In this document: one piece after another, positions 8,563 to 16,841 of the stretch
How the letters are laid out: every line of letters begins with the position of its first letter
How positions within the stretch are numbered: position 1 is the first letter of the stretch
Assembly: GCF_003435815.1 (NCBI RefSeq)
Contig: NZ_QTUV01000001.1
Location: 510,581-574,580, forward strand
Source of the DNA: Dorea sp. AM10-31
GTDB taxonomy: Bacteria > Bacillota > Clostridia > Lachnospirales > Lachnospiraceae
Direction: 5' to 3'
Length of the DNA stretch: 64,000 nt
Made by a program: the position numbers and the translations under genes
The notes under the pieces: generated by a model
Database searches by the model: none
Seen by the model: only the letters and a program-made list of their open reading frames with translations
What the model was told of the DNA's origin: nothing

Positions 8563-9603
8563 TTACGCCGCCTCCTTCTTAATTCGGAAAGTACGGCTCT
8601 CCGTTGTTTTTGTATATTCCTCATAGATATCCGGATGCTGGTTTTTCAGCTTCTCCATCTGGTCTTTCCCAACCGAAGTACGTCTGGTCGGATTATAGGT
8701 AATACGGTAACGGTTCGTACCGTCCTCCAGCACTGCCTTGCAGCCCTGCCCCAGCTGTTCCACAAAAGGAACACTGATTGCCCGCTGTTCTGCTTCGATT
8801 TCCTTTTTCCGTTTTTCCAACTGTGACTTTTCCTCCGAAAGGGTAAGATACTTCTCAAGATTTTTTGATTCCAGACCGGAAAGCACAATTTCCGGAATAG
8901 ATTTGTCTGCAAAACCACCATAATTACGGATATTTGCCAGAACCAGATCGGAATTCCCGTTATGCGGCGGTACTACATTTTTCAATACATGTTCCTGCCA
9001 GAAATACGTTTCCTGATCAATGATGTCTTCTTCCTCAATCAGATCACGCTTAATGGTGCGATACACAAACTCATTCTCGTTATTTCCATACAGGCATGCG
9101 ATAAAGGCTTTCTGCATATTCATCACAGACAGATAATGCCTTACCTGCAGCACATAATGAGCTGGAATCCCCTCATCAGCCCACTTATCTTTCGCATTAT
9201 AATTGCAGGTTTTACATTCCAGAATCGCAAATTTCCCATCCGGCATACGAACAAAAAAATCCACATCTGCAAGCATGAACGGATATAATGGATGCCGGAA
9301 CATGACACGTACCGGAAATACTTCCAGTCCGGTCTTTTTGGAAAAGATTTCTGCCACCAGATCTTCCAGCCGGTGTCCGACTTCCTTGGCAACCCAGTTG
9401 CTTTCCTCTTCCTCCTGAATGACCGGCTGCACACCTGTTTTGTTGTAAAACAGATCCCGGATAGTGGCAAATGGAGAGATCCCCATGATTGCCGCTACAT
9501 CACTGCCGCCGATTCCTTTTTTGCGGTATTCCAACCAGTCTTCTCTTGACAGGTTACTGATATCCACAACCTTTTCCGGTGTATACTCTGCTTTGTTATT
9601 CAT
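8563..9603 (-). CDS. YqaJ-family (lambda exonuclease-like) recombination nuclease
   Basis: A 346-residue PD-(D/E)XK nuclease of the YqaJ viral recombinase family. The N-terminal DWLEYRKKGIGGSDVAAIMG is the family hallmark, and the core shows an acidic LADVDFF followed by ILECKTC, the D-ExK metal site. The C-terminal third is a coiled segment rich in Lys and Glu, then TRRTSVGKDQMEKL. Such enzymes resect one strand of a double-strand end so that an annealing protein can act. The ATG at 9603 has AGGAGG seven bases upstream. Neighbouring helicase, accessory protein and primase fit a recombination module of a mobile element. Confidence 0.9.
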   Translation of the reverse strand: MNNKAEYTPEKVVDISNLSREDWLEYRKKGIGGSDVAAIMGISPFATIRDLFYNKTGVQPVIQEEEESNWVAKEVGHRLEDLVAEIFSKKTGLEVFPVRVMFRHPLYPFMLADVDFFVRMPDGKFAILECKTCNYNAKDKWADEGIPAHYVLQVRHYLSVMNMQKAFIACLYGNNENEFVYRTIKRDLIEEEDIIDQETYFWQEHVLKNVVPPHNGNSDLVLANIRNYGGFADKSIPEIVLSGLESKNLEKYLTLSEEKSQLEKRKKEIEAEQRAISVPFVEQLGQGCKAVLEDGTNRYRITYNPTRRTSVGKDQMEKLKNQHPDIYEEYTKTTESRTFRIKKEAA

Positions 9604-9614
9604 TCCAATTCCTC

Positions 9615-10754
9615 CTAACATTTGACTGCTCCATAAACGTCATATTTTTTCCAGTCTTTTATAAGCGCCTTCGTAATATCCTCCTCCAGCTTCAGAATGC
9701 CCTGTCCGGACATTCCTTCACAGGCTGCAAAAAAGGAGGCTTCATTCATGGCATAATAAAGATCATGTGCCGTACAGGCACCTTCCCCGTTCTGGGATAC
9801 AAATAGCTCCACCACCTCATTCCGGATCTTCTGTTTAATGCCAAGTTCCTTCATCAGCAGCTTCAGGCAGTTCACCGGATTACGGATCTCAATGTCCATA
9901 AGCTGAGTAAGATTCTTCATCGCATCCACATAGCGGGCGCATACCTGCTCCAGATTTTTCCGGAAGTCCAGAATCGTTGCCCCTTTATCGTGAGCCAGCT
10001 TGATTGGACTTCCCAGACTGATAACGCCGTTTGGTCCGTCTGTCAAAAGCATCGGATACAGATTTGCACCGCTCGCTGCCACGTCAGATGTGGTAAAACG
10101 AAGTGCCGGTGACAGGATCTTCTCATCCATTCCGTGTGCATCCAGTGCTTTTCGGTAAGTATCCAGAAGTTCCTGACTTCCTCCGAGCTTCCACATGGCA
10201 GATACAATGGAATGGTCATAGATACCAGAGCCCTCCATGTAAACACTGCCTTTGAAATTCAGATTCAGATATTCGCAAGTTGTCTCAAACATGGCTTTCA
10301 TATCAAGGATGCAATAATCATGTTTATCCCCGCCATGTACTGCGGAAACCTTTCCGTCCGCAATCTTAATCAGGGCATCCCCTTTTGCAACCCGCAGGCA
10401 GTAATTGACTACCTTCGCATATGTTGCCTTATCCAGCTTGCGAAGCCCGTCTCCATTGACACCTGCGCGGCTTAAAATGGTGCGGATGGCACAGTCACGT
10501 ACCGGATAGGATTCTCCTCTCATTTTCAGTACAAGCTGCGTATTCTTCTCTGTATCCTCCAAAATTTCTTCCATGGATGCATCTGCCGCATCCAGATTTT
10601 GAGCCTCCTTTTCCAGTGGTGCCAGCCGTAACGTATTCGTTGGCTTTCTGATCCATTTGGCATTTCTCCCTCTCTCTGCCAGAAACTCCAGCAGATCTTT
10701 TACTTCTGCAAAGGATCTCTCAAATCCATCTGCATACACTCTTGCTTCATTCAT
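9615..10754 (-). CDS. DUF932-type mobile-element protein
   Basis: A 379-residue protein that looks like the DUF932 family found in conjugative and phage-like elements, often next to recombination nucleases. It has no membrane segment. The middle contains DYCILDMKAMFETTCEYLNL and the C-terminal half MKNLTQLMDIEIRNPV. I placed the start at the ATG at 10754, with AAAGGTGG upstream; a GTG four codons earlier is possible. It is the first gene of the minus-strand operon, lies 11 bp before the nuclease gene, and follows a long leader with two terminator-like hairpins. Its biochemical role is unknown. Confidence 0.7.
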   Translation of the reverse strand: MNEARVYADGFERSFAEVKDLLEFLAERGRNAKWIRKPTNTLRLAPLEKEAQNLDAADASMEEILEDTEKNTQLVLKMRGESYPVRDCAIRTILSRAGVNGDGLRKLDKATYAKVVNYCLRVAKGDALIKIADGKVSAVHGGDKHDYCILDMKAMFETTCEYLNLNFKGSVYMEGSGIYDHSIVSAMWKLGGSQELLDTYRKALDAHGMDEKILSPALRFTTSDVAASGANLYPMLLTDGPNGVISLGSPIKLAHDKGATILDFRKNLEQVCARYVDAMKNLTQLMDIEIRNPVNCLKLLMKELGIKQKIRNEVVELFVSQNGEGACTAHDLYYAMNEASFFAACEGMSGQGILKLEEDITKALIKDWKKYDVYGAVKC

Positions 10755-11067
10755 GTTCTTATCCACCTTTCTTAAAATAATATTTATCCATCAACAGCCG
10801 AAGCTGGTTGTGGCATGCAACTATGCCGAAACCTAAATGTAAGCACAAAAAAAGAATGAAAAGAGAGTCTTTTCTCTGTTCATTCTTAAAAGTCTGGTTT
10901 CTTCCTGAAAAAACAAAAGTGCCACGCAGCCAAAAAAGGCATACCGTGACACTCACTACAAACATAAACAACTTATGCCAGGAATCAGCTCCTGCTGTTT
11001 CCTGTAAGTTTGGAGATTCTTATGAATCCCGAAACTCCCCAAAAAGGGTGTGCATAAAATAAACTAT
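10755..11067 (-). promoter_or_regulatory. Long structured leader of the element operon with two terminator-like hairpins
   Basis: About 310 bases separate the predicted transcription start from the DUF932 gene. On the minus strand, AGTGTCACG pairs with CGTGGCACT (about 10919-10955) and is followed by TTTTGTTTTTTC. Then AGAATGA and AGAGA pair with TCTCT and TCATTCT (10852-10887) and are followed by TTTTTTT. Further 5', GATTC and GAATC form a short stem near 11015-11030. This is the layout of an attenuator controlled by antitermination. A 70-codon frame crosses it but has no ribosome binding site. Confidence 0.5.
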
Positions 11068-11073
11068 ATCAGT

Positions 11074-11102
11074 ATACTAGCACAAGATATTCCTCATGTC
11101 AA
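11074..11102 (-). promoter_or_regulatory. Promoter of the element operon
   Basis: On the minus strand a perfect TTGACA (11097-11102) is followed after 17 bases by TAGTAT (11074-11079); TATACT three bases further is an alternative -10. It is the only strong promoter between the Cys-rich gene and the DUF932 gene. Confidence 0.6.
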
Positions 11103-11151
11103 TTCAGGCTTATACTATATATGGTGTTTATATTTGTTCAAAATACTACAT

Positions 11152-11346
11152 CTATTTTTCTACTACGAATTCAATCTTCTCTTTCAGATACTCCCGGCAG
11201 CCAAACCGAACCGCTCCACACTGCTTTGACTCCTCTTTCGCCTTTTCATTACAGGACTCCAAGTAGGGACAATCGTTACATTGATTCCGCAGTGCTTCCT
11301 TTGCCCATTCAATTTCCTGCTCATTTCCTATAATCCGCACAGACAT
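11152..11346 (-). CDS. Small cysteine-rich hypothetical protein
   Basis: A 64-residue soluble protein starting MSVRIIGNEQEIEWAKEALR, with five cysteines: one pair in CNDCPYLESC, then CGAVRFGC. The spacing suggests a small zinc-binding or iron-sulfur fold. It is transcribed away from the XRE gene at 11535 and upstream of the long element leader. Short Cys-rich ORFs of this kind are frequent in Firmicute integrative elements, with unknown roles. Confidence that it is coding comes from its composition, its size and its position facing a divergent regulator. Confidence 0.6.
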   Translation of the reverse strand: MSVRIIGNEQEIEWAKEALRNQCNDCPYLESCNEKAKEESKQCGAVRFGCREYLKEKIEFVVEK

Positions 11347-11422
11347 CCACTTCCTTTGCTATCATCATACCCCAAAATCCATTTTCTATCATCCATAATT
11401 TCTTTTTTTGTATTATTTTAGT

Positions 11423-11488
11423 AAATTACGGTTATATTACGGAACAATCACTATATATTTCAAATATATCTCTATTCTATTCCGTAAT
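11423..11488 (+). promoter_or_regulatory. Nested dyad and direct repeats between divergent element genes
   Basis: ATTACGG occurs at 11425-11431 and 11436-11442 (11-bp pitch), and its inverse CCGTAAT at 11482-11488. The outer pair ATTACGGAA/TTCCGTAAT is centred within one base of an inner palindrome ATATATTT-c-AAATATAT (11453-11469). This is a strong operator candidate for the adjacent XRE regulator. Confidence 0.5.
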
Positions 11489-11534
11489 TTGTTGTAAGTA
11501 AATAGTTTAAAATGTGGAAGAGAGGTGTAAATGT

Positions 11535-11852
11535 ATGGATAAAAACTTTATTGGAGAACGCATCAGCGAACTGCGTTTAAAGAAAAATGTATCTGAATAT
11601 CAGATGAGTCTGGATCTTGGCAAAAATAAAAGCTACATCCAGTCCCTCACTTCCGGACGTTCTCTGCCTACCATGCAGAGCTTTCTGGATATCTGTGACT
11701 ATCTGGAAGTCACTCCTCAACAGTTCTTCGATTCAGAGCTGCACAATCTTCCTCTGATTGACAAAGCAACTGATCTGATGAAACAACTCGATGACGAGGA
11801 TATGCTTGCGCTCATTTCCATGCTGAATCGTCTGGCTCTAAAACGCAAATAG
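11535..11852 (+). CDS. XRE-family regulator of the element
   Basis: A 105-residue helix-turn-helix protein. The DNA-binding domain covers about residues 4-62 (ERISELRLKKNVSEYQMSLDL, then NKSYIQSLTSGRSLPTMQSF), followed by a short helical tail. The ATG at 11535 has AGAGGTG seven bases upstream; another ATG four bases earlier runs into a stop at once. It faces the small Cys-rich gene across the dyad at 11423-11488 and ends in a terminator. Similar regulators next to integrase genes control excision or transfer of Gram-positive integrative elements, which is the likely role here. Confidence 0.85.
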   Translation: MDKNFIGERISELRLKKNVSEYQMSLDLGKNKSYIQSLTSGRSLPTMQSFLDICDYLEVTPQQFFDSELHNLPLIDKATDLMKQLDDEDMLALISMLNRLALKRK

Positions 11853-11861
11853 ATTTCCGTG

Positions 11862-11890
11862 GCTGCCAAATCAAGGCAGCTTTTATTTTT
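11862..11890 (+). terminator. Terminator of the element XRE gene
   Basis: GCTGCC (11862-11867) and GGCAGC (11875-11880) pair around a 7-base loop and are followed by TTTTATTTTT. Confidence 0.8.
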
Positions 11891-12181
11891 ATCATTTTTT
11901 CTTAAAATTTTTCAATCTTAAAGGAAAAGTCCCTATTACTCAATTGAATGGGTAATATATCCATTCGCTGTACCTTGAAAACAAAAGAAATCTTTCGGGA
12001 GATTGATATAGGTGACTGCAGATAGTTTGCATCTTCGCACGCCTGCAGCTTAATAGTTACAAAGTAACACCGTTTTACGTGGCCGGAGCGGGCATAGGAA
12101 CTGGCTTCTGAAAGAATAACATAGACTTTTGGGATTTTAGCTTATAGCGCTTTTATTAGAGAGCTTTTACTCAAAATTTGA
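11891..12181. other. Non-coding element segment upstream of the excision genes
   Basis: About 290 bp with no convincing ORF. It holds two CTGCAG palindromes flanking an AT/GC-mixed stretch (about 12016-12050), TAGTTAC/GTAACA next to them, and a GC-richer block near 12078-12115. The composition differs from the AT-rich surroundings and suggests a structured or protein-bound region such as a transfer origin or recombination arm sites. Function is not established. Confidence 0.35.
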
Positions 12182-12218
12182 TATAATAATAGACAGGTAT
12201 CAAGTTGATTCCCTGTCT
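12182..12218 (+). promoter_or_regulatory. Extended -10 promoter and dyad before DUF3173
   Basis: TGATATAAT gives an extended -10 element (TATAAT 12182-12187) without a clear -35. AGACAGG (12191-12197) and CCTGTCT (12212-12218) then form a 7-bp dyad over the expected transcription start, just before the ribosome binding site. The dyad may be an operator or an mRNA hairpin. Confidence 0.5.
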
Positions 12219-12233
12219 GTGGAAAGGAGATTC

Positions 12234-12428
12234 ATGATAACTGTAACAAAAAGGGATTTGATTGAATTAGGCTATGGTCCTTCCTTTGCTGCTGATATTA
12301 TTAAAAAAGCAAAGGAACTTATGGTAGAAAAGGGGCATACCTATTATCAATCCAGAAAATTAGACAGGGTTCCAAAAGAAGCCGTTGAAGAATTATTAGG
12401 GATTACTTTGCCCGATAAGCAAGAATGA
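12234..12428 (+). CDS. DUF3173 protein, likely excisionase-like partner of the integrase
   Basis: A 64-residue protein matching the DUF3173 pattern: MITVTKRDLIELGYGPSFAADIIK, then a basic helix and VPKEAVEELLG. These small proteins sit directly before tyrosine integrase genes in many Firmicute integrative elements and look like helix-turn-helix excisionase-type DNA binders. The ATG at 12234 is set by AAAGGAG five bases upstream. The integrase begins 34 bp downstream on the same strand, so the two are surely co-transcribed. The excisionase role is inferred from size and position. Confidence 0.75.
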   Translation: MITVTKRDLIELGYGPSFAADIIKKAKELMVEKGHTYYQSRKLDRVPKEAVEELLGITLPDKQE

Positions 12429-12462
12429 TCGTGCTTTTTGCATTTTAGTAAGGAGTGAAATC

Positions 12463-13644
12463 ATGGCAAAAGATCCAATTAAAAAAGCAGAAAACGGCAC
12501 TTATTATTTTCGAGCCAACCTCGGATATCATCCTGTAACCGGAAAACAGATTCAAAAATACCGCAGCGGATTCTCAACAAAAAAAGAAGCCCGTGCCGAG
12601 TATTCCAAATTGATTCTTGCATCAACGGAAGAATTAGCTGATAAGAAGGAAGACATTACCTTCAAAAAGTTTATTGAAGAAATCTATCTTCCGTGGTACA
12701 AAACTCAGGTGAAAGAAAGTACCTACAAGAATCGTTACTCGACCATTCAAAAACACTTTGCCTATTTCTACAAGAAGAAAGTGTCCGAAATAGAAGCGAT
12801 AAATGTACAGACCTGGCAGCTCAAGTTGGCAAAACAATTCAGTCCAAACTATGTACGCATTGTTCAGGGAATGTTATGTTTAGCTTTTGACCGGGCGATT
12901 ATCCTCGGACTTGCAAAGAAGAATCCTGCCCGCATGATCGGCAATATCAAATCTAAAAAAGTAAAGATCGACTTCTGGACTTTGGAGGAGTTTCAGAAGG
13001 TAATATCCCTGCTGTACAAAGGTGACTACTACGAGCACTATCTCTTCATCTCGTTCTGGCTTTTATTTATGACTGGAATGCGTATTGGAGAGGCTGCCGC
13101 CTTACAGTGGGATGATATTGATTTTGAAACAGGTATGCTGATTATTAGTAAAACACTGTACTATAAAACAATGAATGACTACAAATTCGTTGAACCTAAG
13201 ACGCAGGCAAGCAACCGTACCATTTATATTGATGCTGATACCATCAAGGAATTACAAGAATGGAAGGCGGTCCAGGCAAAGGTTTTACCAAATTGTGGAT
13301 TCGTCCTGAGTTATAACAGTACACCCACCAGCAAAACAACGCTTCCAAGAGCATTAGAGAAATTGGCAAATTTAGCTGGTGTCCACAGAATCAAAATTCA
13401 TGCCCTGAGACATTCGCATGCTTCCCTGCTTATCAGCATGGGCGAAAATCCACTGCTGATTAAAGAGCGTCTTGGACATGAAAAAATACAGACGACACTA
13501 GGAACTTATGGTCATCTGTATCCAAACACCAATATTGAGATTGCAAAGAAGCTGACCGGGGTTCTCAGCTACCAGTCAGCTTCTCAAAGTATTGCTAATT
13601 ATACCAGTAATCAGCATACTGCAATGTATCACAAAGAAATATAA
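12463..13644 (+). CDS. int: Tyrosine recombinase (integrase) of the integrative element
   Basis: A 393-residue phage/ICE-type integrase. Residues 1-55 form an arm-site-binding domain (NGTYYFRANLGYHP...), about 62-160 the core-binding SAM-like domain, and 170-365 the catalytic domain. The catalytic set is complete: Arg207 (TGMRIGEA), a Lys in the following beta hairpin, His313 and Arg316 (HALRHSHAS), His339 (LGHE) and the nucleophile Tyr349 (GTYGHLY). It should be able to insert and excise the element. The gene points at the 3' end of guaA, whose stop lies 78 bp away, which marks this as the integrase end of the element and guaA as the likely target. Confidence 0.95.
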   Translation: MAKDPIKKAENGTYYFRANLGYHPVTGKQIQKYRSGFSTKKEARAEYSKLILASTEELADKKEDITFKKFIEEIYLPWYKTQVKESTYKNRYSTIQKHFAYFYKKKVSEIEAINVQTWQLKLAKQFSPNYVRIVQGMLCLAFDRAIILGLAKKNPARMIGNIKSKKVKIDFWTLEEFQKVISLLYKGDYYEHYLFISFWLLFMTGMRIGEAAALQWDDIDFETGMLIISKTLYYKTMNDYKFVEPKTQASNRTIYIDADTIKELQEWKAVQAKVLPNCGFVLSYNSTPTSKTTLPRALEKLANLAGVHRIKIHALRHSHASLLISMGENPLLIKERLGHEKIQTTLGTYGHLYPNTNIEIAKKLTGVLSYQSASQSIANYTSNQHTAMYHKEI

Positions 13645-13682
13645 AAATGCAATGATAATGCAATTTCAAACACCCAAAGCCG

Positions 13683-13707
13683 CAAAGCCCCGTGGTTACG
13701 GGCTTTG
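13683..13707. terminator. Bidirectional terminator between int and guaA, inside the probable attachment region
   Basis: CAAAGCCC pairs with GGGCTTTG around a short loop. It lies 38 bp after int and 15 bp after the guaA stop, which point towards each other, so it could end both transcripts. The flanking T runs are weak. The boundary between element and chromosome should lie here or within the last guaA codons. Confidence 0.55.
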
Positions 13708-13721
13708 TAGCCCAGCGTCAA

Positions 13722-15269
13722 CTATTCAAACTCAATCGTTCCAGGCGGCTTACTCGTCAGATCATACATTACTCTGTTGACACCTGTTACCTCATTAATA
13801 ATTCGGTTCATTACCTTATTCAATACTTCATAAGGAACTTCGGCTGCTTCTGCTGTCATAAAGTCGATCGTATTAACCGCACGAAGTGCAACTGCATAAT
13901 CATATGTTCTAAAATCGCCCATAACTCCTACACTTCGCATATTTGTAAGTGCTGCAAAATACTGTCCGACTGTCTTGTTCATTCCGGCTTTGTCCATCTC
14001 CTCACGGTAAATAGCATCTGCATCCTGAACAATCTTAACTTTCTTTTCCGTTACTTCGCCGATGATACGGATTCCAAGTCCCGGTCCCGGGAATGGCTGA
14101 CGGAATACCAATCTCTCCGGAATACCAAGCTCCAGTCCTGCTTTACGTACTTCATCCTTGAACAGATCACGAAGTGGCTCGATGATTTCTTTGAAATCTA
14201 CATAATCCGGAAGTCCACCAACATTATGGTGAGACTTAATCACTGCAGATTCTCCACCCAGACCACTTTCTACAACGTCCGGATAAATCGTTCCCTGCAC
14301 AAGGAAATCTACTGCCCCGATTTTCTTTGCTTCTTCTTCAAATACACGGATAAATTCTTCTCCGATGATCTTTCTCTTCTTCTCTGGTTCTGTTACTCCG
14401 GCAAGTTTATCATAAAATCTCTGCTGTGCATTCACACGAATAAAGTTCAGATCATAAGAACCTTCCGGTCCGAATACAGCTTCAACTTCATCCCCTTCAT
14501 TCTTCCTCAAAAGACCGTGATCTACAAATACACATGTCAGCTGATCCCCTACTGCTTTGGAAAGCAATACAGCTGCTACTGAAGAATCAACACCTCCGGA
14601 TAAAGCGCATAACACTTTGCCGTTTCCGACCTTTTCACGGATCTGTTTGATCGATTCTTCCACAAATGAATCCATCCTCCAGTCACCTGCACATCCGCAA
14701 ACTCCAAGCACAAAATTGGATAGCATCTTTGTTCCTTCTACAGAATGAAGTACTTCCGGATGATACTGAATCGCATATAAACCATGTTCTACATCTTCTG
14801 CTGCTGCCACCGGACAATTCGCCGTATGCGCTGTCACTTCAAATCCAGGCGCAAGTTTTGAAATATAATCTGTATGACTCATCCAGCAGATTGTCTTCTC
14901 TGATACATTTTCAAAAATCTTGGAATCTTTCTTATCTACCAATACTTCTGTCTTTCCATATTCTTTTACATCGGAAAGTTCTACTTTTCCGCCAAGAACA
15001 TGCATCATAAGCTGAGCACCATAGCAAAGTCCAAGAACCGGGATTCCTAATTCGAATAATTCTTTTTTATATGTTGGTGAATCGACTTCATAGCAGCTGT
15101 TTGGTCCACCAGTCAGAATAATTCCCATAGGATTCATTGCTTTGATTTTCTCAAGATCTGTCTTGTACGAATAAATCTCGCAGTAAACATTACATTCTCT
15201 GACACGTCTTGCAACCAGCTGGTTATATTGACCGCCAAAGTCAATTACAATCACTAATTCTCTCTTCAC
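13722..15269 (-). CDS. guaA: GMP synthase (glutamine-hydrolysing)
   Basis: Converts XMP, glutamine and ATP to GMP in purine synthesis. The 515 residues match the family length. The N-terminal class I glutamine amidotransferase has the nucleophile Cys82 (GLCYGAQ) and the His/Glu pair in QYHPEV. The ATP pyrophosphatase domain carries the P-loop [10 protein letters not shown] near 225. The C-terminal dimerisation domain ends PPGTIEFE, the conserved GuaA terminus, so the reading frame is intact despite the element next door; an insertion that restores the 3' end is typical of such sites. The ATG is preceded by AGGAGG. No purine riboswitch is visible upstream. Confidence 0.98.
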   Translation of the reverse strand: MKRELVIVIDFGGQYNQLVARRVRECNVYCEIYSYKTDLEKIKAMNPMGIILTGGPNSCYEVDSPTYKKELFELGIPVLGLCYGAQLMMHVLGGKVELSDVKEYGKTEVLVDKKDSKIFENVSEKTICWMSHTDYISKLAPGFEVTAHTANCPVAAAEDVEHGLYAIQYHPEVLHSVEGTKMLSNFVLGVCGCAGDWRMDSFVEESIKQIREKVGNGKVLCALSGGVDSSVAAVLLSKAVGDQLTCVFVDHGLLRKNEGDEVEAVFGPEGSYDLNFIRVNAQQRFYDKLAGVTEPEKKRKIIGEEFIRVFEEEAKKIGAVDFLVQGTIYPDVVESGLGGESAVIKSHHNVGGLPDYVDFKEIIEPLRDLFKDEVRKAGLELGIPERLVFRQPFPGPGLGIRIIGEVTEKKVKIVQDADAIYREEMDKAGMNKTVGQYFAALTNMRSVGVMGDFRTYDYAVALRAVNTIDFMTAEAAEVPYEVLNKVMNRIINEVTGVNRVMYDLTSKPPGTIEFE

Positions 15270-15358
15270 AAGAATTCCTCCTAGATAGCATTTCTATCTT
15301 CTTTTCTCCTTTGCAGGATATTTCTTTTCCTCACAGGATACATTTAAAGACAATTTCT

Positions 15359-15387
15359 ATTATACGTTACAAATGTTGCCTTGGCAA
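15359..15387 (-). promoter_or_regulatory. Promoter of guaA
   Basis: On the minus strand TTGCCA (15382-15387) and a perfect TATAAT (15359-15364) are separated by 17 bases, about 90 bp upstream of the guaA start. Confidence 0.75.
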
Positions 15388-15403
15388 GAGATAAGAAAGG
15401 TAA

Positions 15404-15436
15404 TAAAAAAATTCCCTGCGTGGTCAGGGAATTTTT
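15404..15436 (-). terminator. Terminator of the exopolysaccharide regulatory operon
   Basis: AAAAATTCCCTG pairs with CAGGGAATTTTT around a 7-base loop. It lies between the small secreted protein gene and the guaA promoter and separates the two transcripts. Confidence 0.85.
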
Positions 15437-15452
15437 CGCTAATCTAACAAAA

Positions 15453-16028
15453 TTATTTAACTCTAACTTTAATTGTCTTTTTTACAGTTTTGTAGTTAGT
15501 ATCTTTTACAGTAACTGTAATCTTGTAAGTACCTTTCTTAGCACCTTTCTTTACATAGATCTTTCCGTTTTTAACTTTAATCTTAGAATAGTTGCTCTTA
15601 TAGGTTGTCTTACCAGCTTTCTTAGTTACTTTCAGTCTTGTAGACTGAGTTGCTCTTTTAACTTTAGAAGCTTTTACTGTGTAAGAGCTCCTAGAAACTT
15701 TTACAGTCTGTTTTGCCTGTTTAATTGTATAAGTAGCTTTCCAAGTCTGTCCAGCATACTTACCAAGGCCTTTTACTTTTACAACATGTTTTCCGGCAGC
15801 TTTGTGTGAAGTATTGTATACTTTGTAATCAACGCCTTCTTTTAATGTTTTCTTGCCATCTTTTACTACAATAGTAGCTTTCTGAGTTTTACCATTGTAC
15901 ACTGTAGATGTTTTCTTCAGTGTTGGTTTGAATGTTGATTTAGAAGGTGAATTAGCAGCCATAGCTGTCATTCCCATCAACATTGTCAATGTAAAGATGA
16001 GAAACAATGTTTTCTTTAATGTCTTCAT
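15453..16028 (-). CDS. Small secreted beta-repeat protein
   Basis: A 191-residue exported protein with a signal peptide (MKTLKKTLFLIF...) ending near AMA-AN at residues 24-26. The mature part is very rich in Lys, Thr, Val and Tyr. It holds one bacterial Ig-like unit (YNGKTQKATIVVKDGKKTLKEG, then YKVYNTSHKAAGKHVVKVKG) and a second beta-rich segment ending in KYKITVTVKD-like sequence. Similar units repeat in large surface proteins of Lachnospiraceae; here a single short copy stands alone. It has no sortase motif or membrane anchor. As the last gene of the exopolysaccharide operon it could bind or organise the secreted polymer, but that is inference. The ATG at 16028 is preferred to a TTG three codons earlier because of AAGGAG spacing. 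Confidence 0.7.
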   Translation of the reverse strand: MKTLKKTLFLIFTLTMLMGMTAMAANSPSKSTFKPTLKKTSTVYNGKTQKATIVVKDGKKTLKEGVDYKVYNTSHKAAGKHVVKVKGLGKYAGQTWKATYTIKQAKQTVKVSRSSYTVKASKVKRATQSTRLKVTKKAGKTTYKSNYSKIKVKNGKIYVKKGAKKGTYKITVTVKDTNYKTVKKTIKVRVK

Positions 16029-16112
16029 TGGACTCAACTCCTTTTTTACTTTGTTACTTCAATTGTTCTATAATAAACAGTCCTAACCACGTGGACTTGT
16101 TTATCCCCCTTA

Positions 16113-16841
16113 TCATTTGGATGATTTATCTTCTGACTGCTGTACATATCCATAACCGTATCCATAGCCATATTTACCGTACTTGCCATATTTACCATAT
16201 TTTTTTGCTTTTACATCTACTCGGTTCAGTACTGTTCCAAGGAGTGTACAACCGGACTGTTCAATCTCATATAAAGACTGACGGATCCATGTTTTAGATG
16301 TTTCTCCTGCACGGACAACCAATACTGCTCCATCGCACATAGATGCAATCAATGTGCTATCTGCAACACTGCCGAGCGGCGGTGCATCGATAATTACGAA
16401 ACGATATTCCTCTGCCAGCTTATCTAATAACTGCTTGAATCGTGCATCTTCCAAAAGCGGGGACGGATTCTCCAAAAGCTGTGTACATGGTACCATGTAT
16501 GCATCTGGAATGTTAGTCTTATATACTACATCCTCATACTCTGCCATTCCAGACAAATAATGATTCAGACCACTTGTCTCTTCATTATAATCTACATCGT
16601 ATCTTTTTCTTACAACGGAATTACGAAGATCTACATCTACGAAGGCTGTCGGAAATCCGGCTTCTGCAAGCATTTTCCATAAGAAGATTGCTACTGTACT
16701 CTTTCCTTCATTCGGAAGACAGCTTGTCATCAGGATCTTCTTTGTATCATTTCCGCAAAACTTAATATTAATACGCAGACGGTTCATTGCTTCCTCTACT
16801 GCATATGGAAGTTCCGGAAGATTAATTGCTAATTCTTTCAT
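16113..16841 (-). CDS. CpsD/CapB-family tyrosine kinase
   Basis: Cytoplasmic BY-kinase of 242 residues that phosphorylates itself and controls exopolysaccharide chain length or export. Walker A is SCLPNEGKST (about 40-49), Walker A' is AFVDVDLR (66-73) and Walker B is VIIDAPP (149-155). The C-terminus has a cluster of eight tyrosines (215-232) in KYG and GYGY repeats, the autophosphorylation tail. The start shares one base with the stop of the Wzz-like membrane protein, its expected activator. The CapC-type phosphatase in the same operon should remove the phosphates. Domain order and tail are normal for Firmicutes. Confidence 0.93.
   Translation of the reverse strand: MKELAINLPELPYAVEEAMNRLRINIKFCGNDTKKILMTSCLPNEGKSTVAIFLWKMLAEAGFPTAFVDVDLRNSVVRKRYDVDYNEETSGLNHYLSGMAEYEDVVYKTNIPDAYMVPCTQLLENPSPLLEDARFKQLLDKLAEEYRFVIIDAPPLGSVADSTLIASMCDGAVLVVRAGETSKTWIRQSLYEIEQSGCTLLGTVLNRVDVKAKKYGKYGKYGKYGYGYGYGYVQQSEDKSSK

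Noticed and set aside
10759-10971. A 70-codon minus-strand ORF in the operon leader
   Set aside because: It has no ribosome binding site, runs through two terminator-like hairpins and has an odd hydrophobic/aromatic composition; the leader explanation is better.
13692-14582. A 296-codon plus-strand ORF antisense to guaA
   Set aside because: Its Cys- and Tyr-rich composition is what the complement of a conserved gene gives, and guaA is certain.
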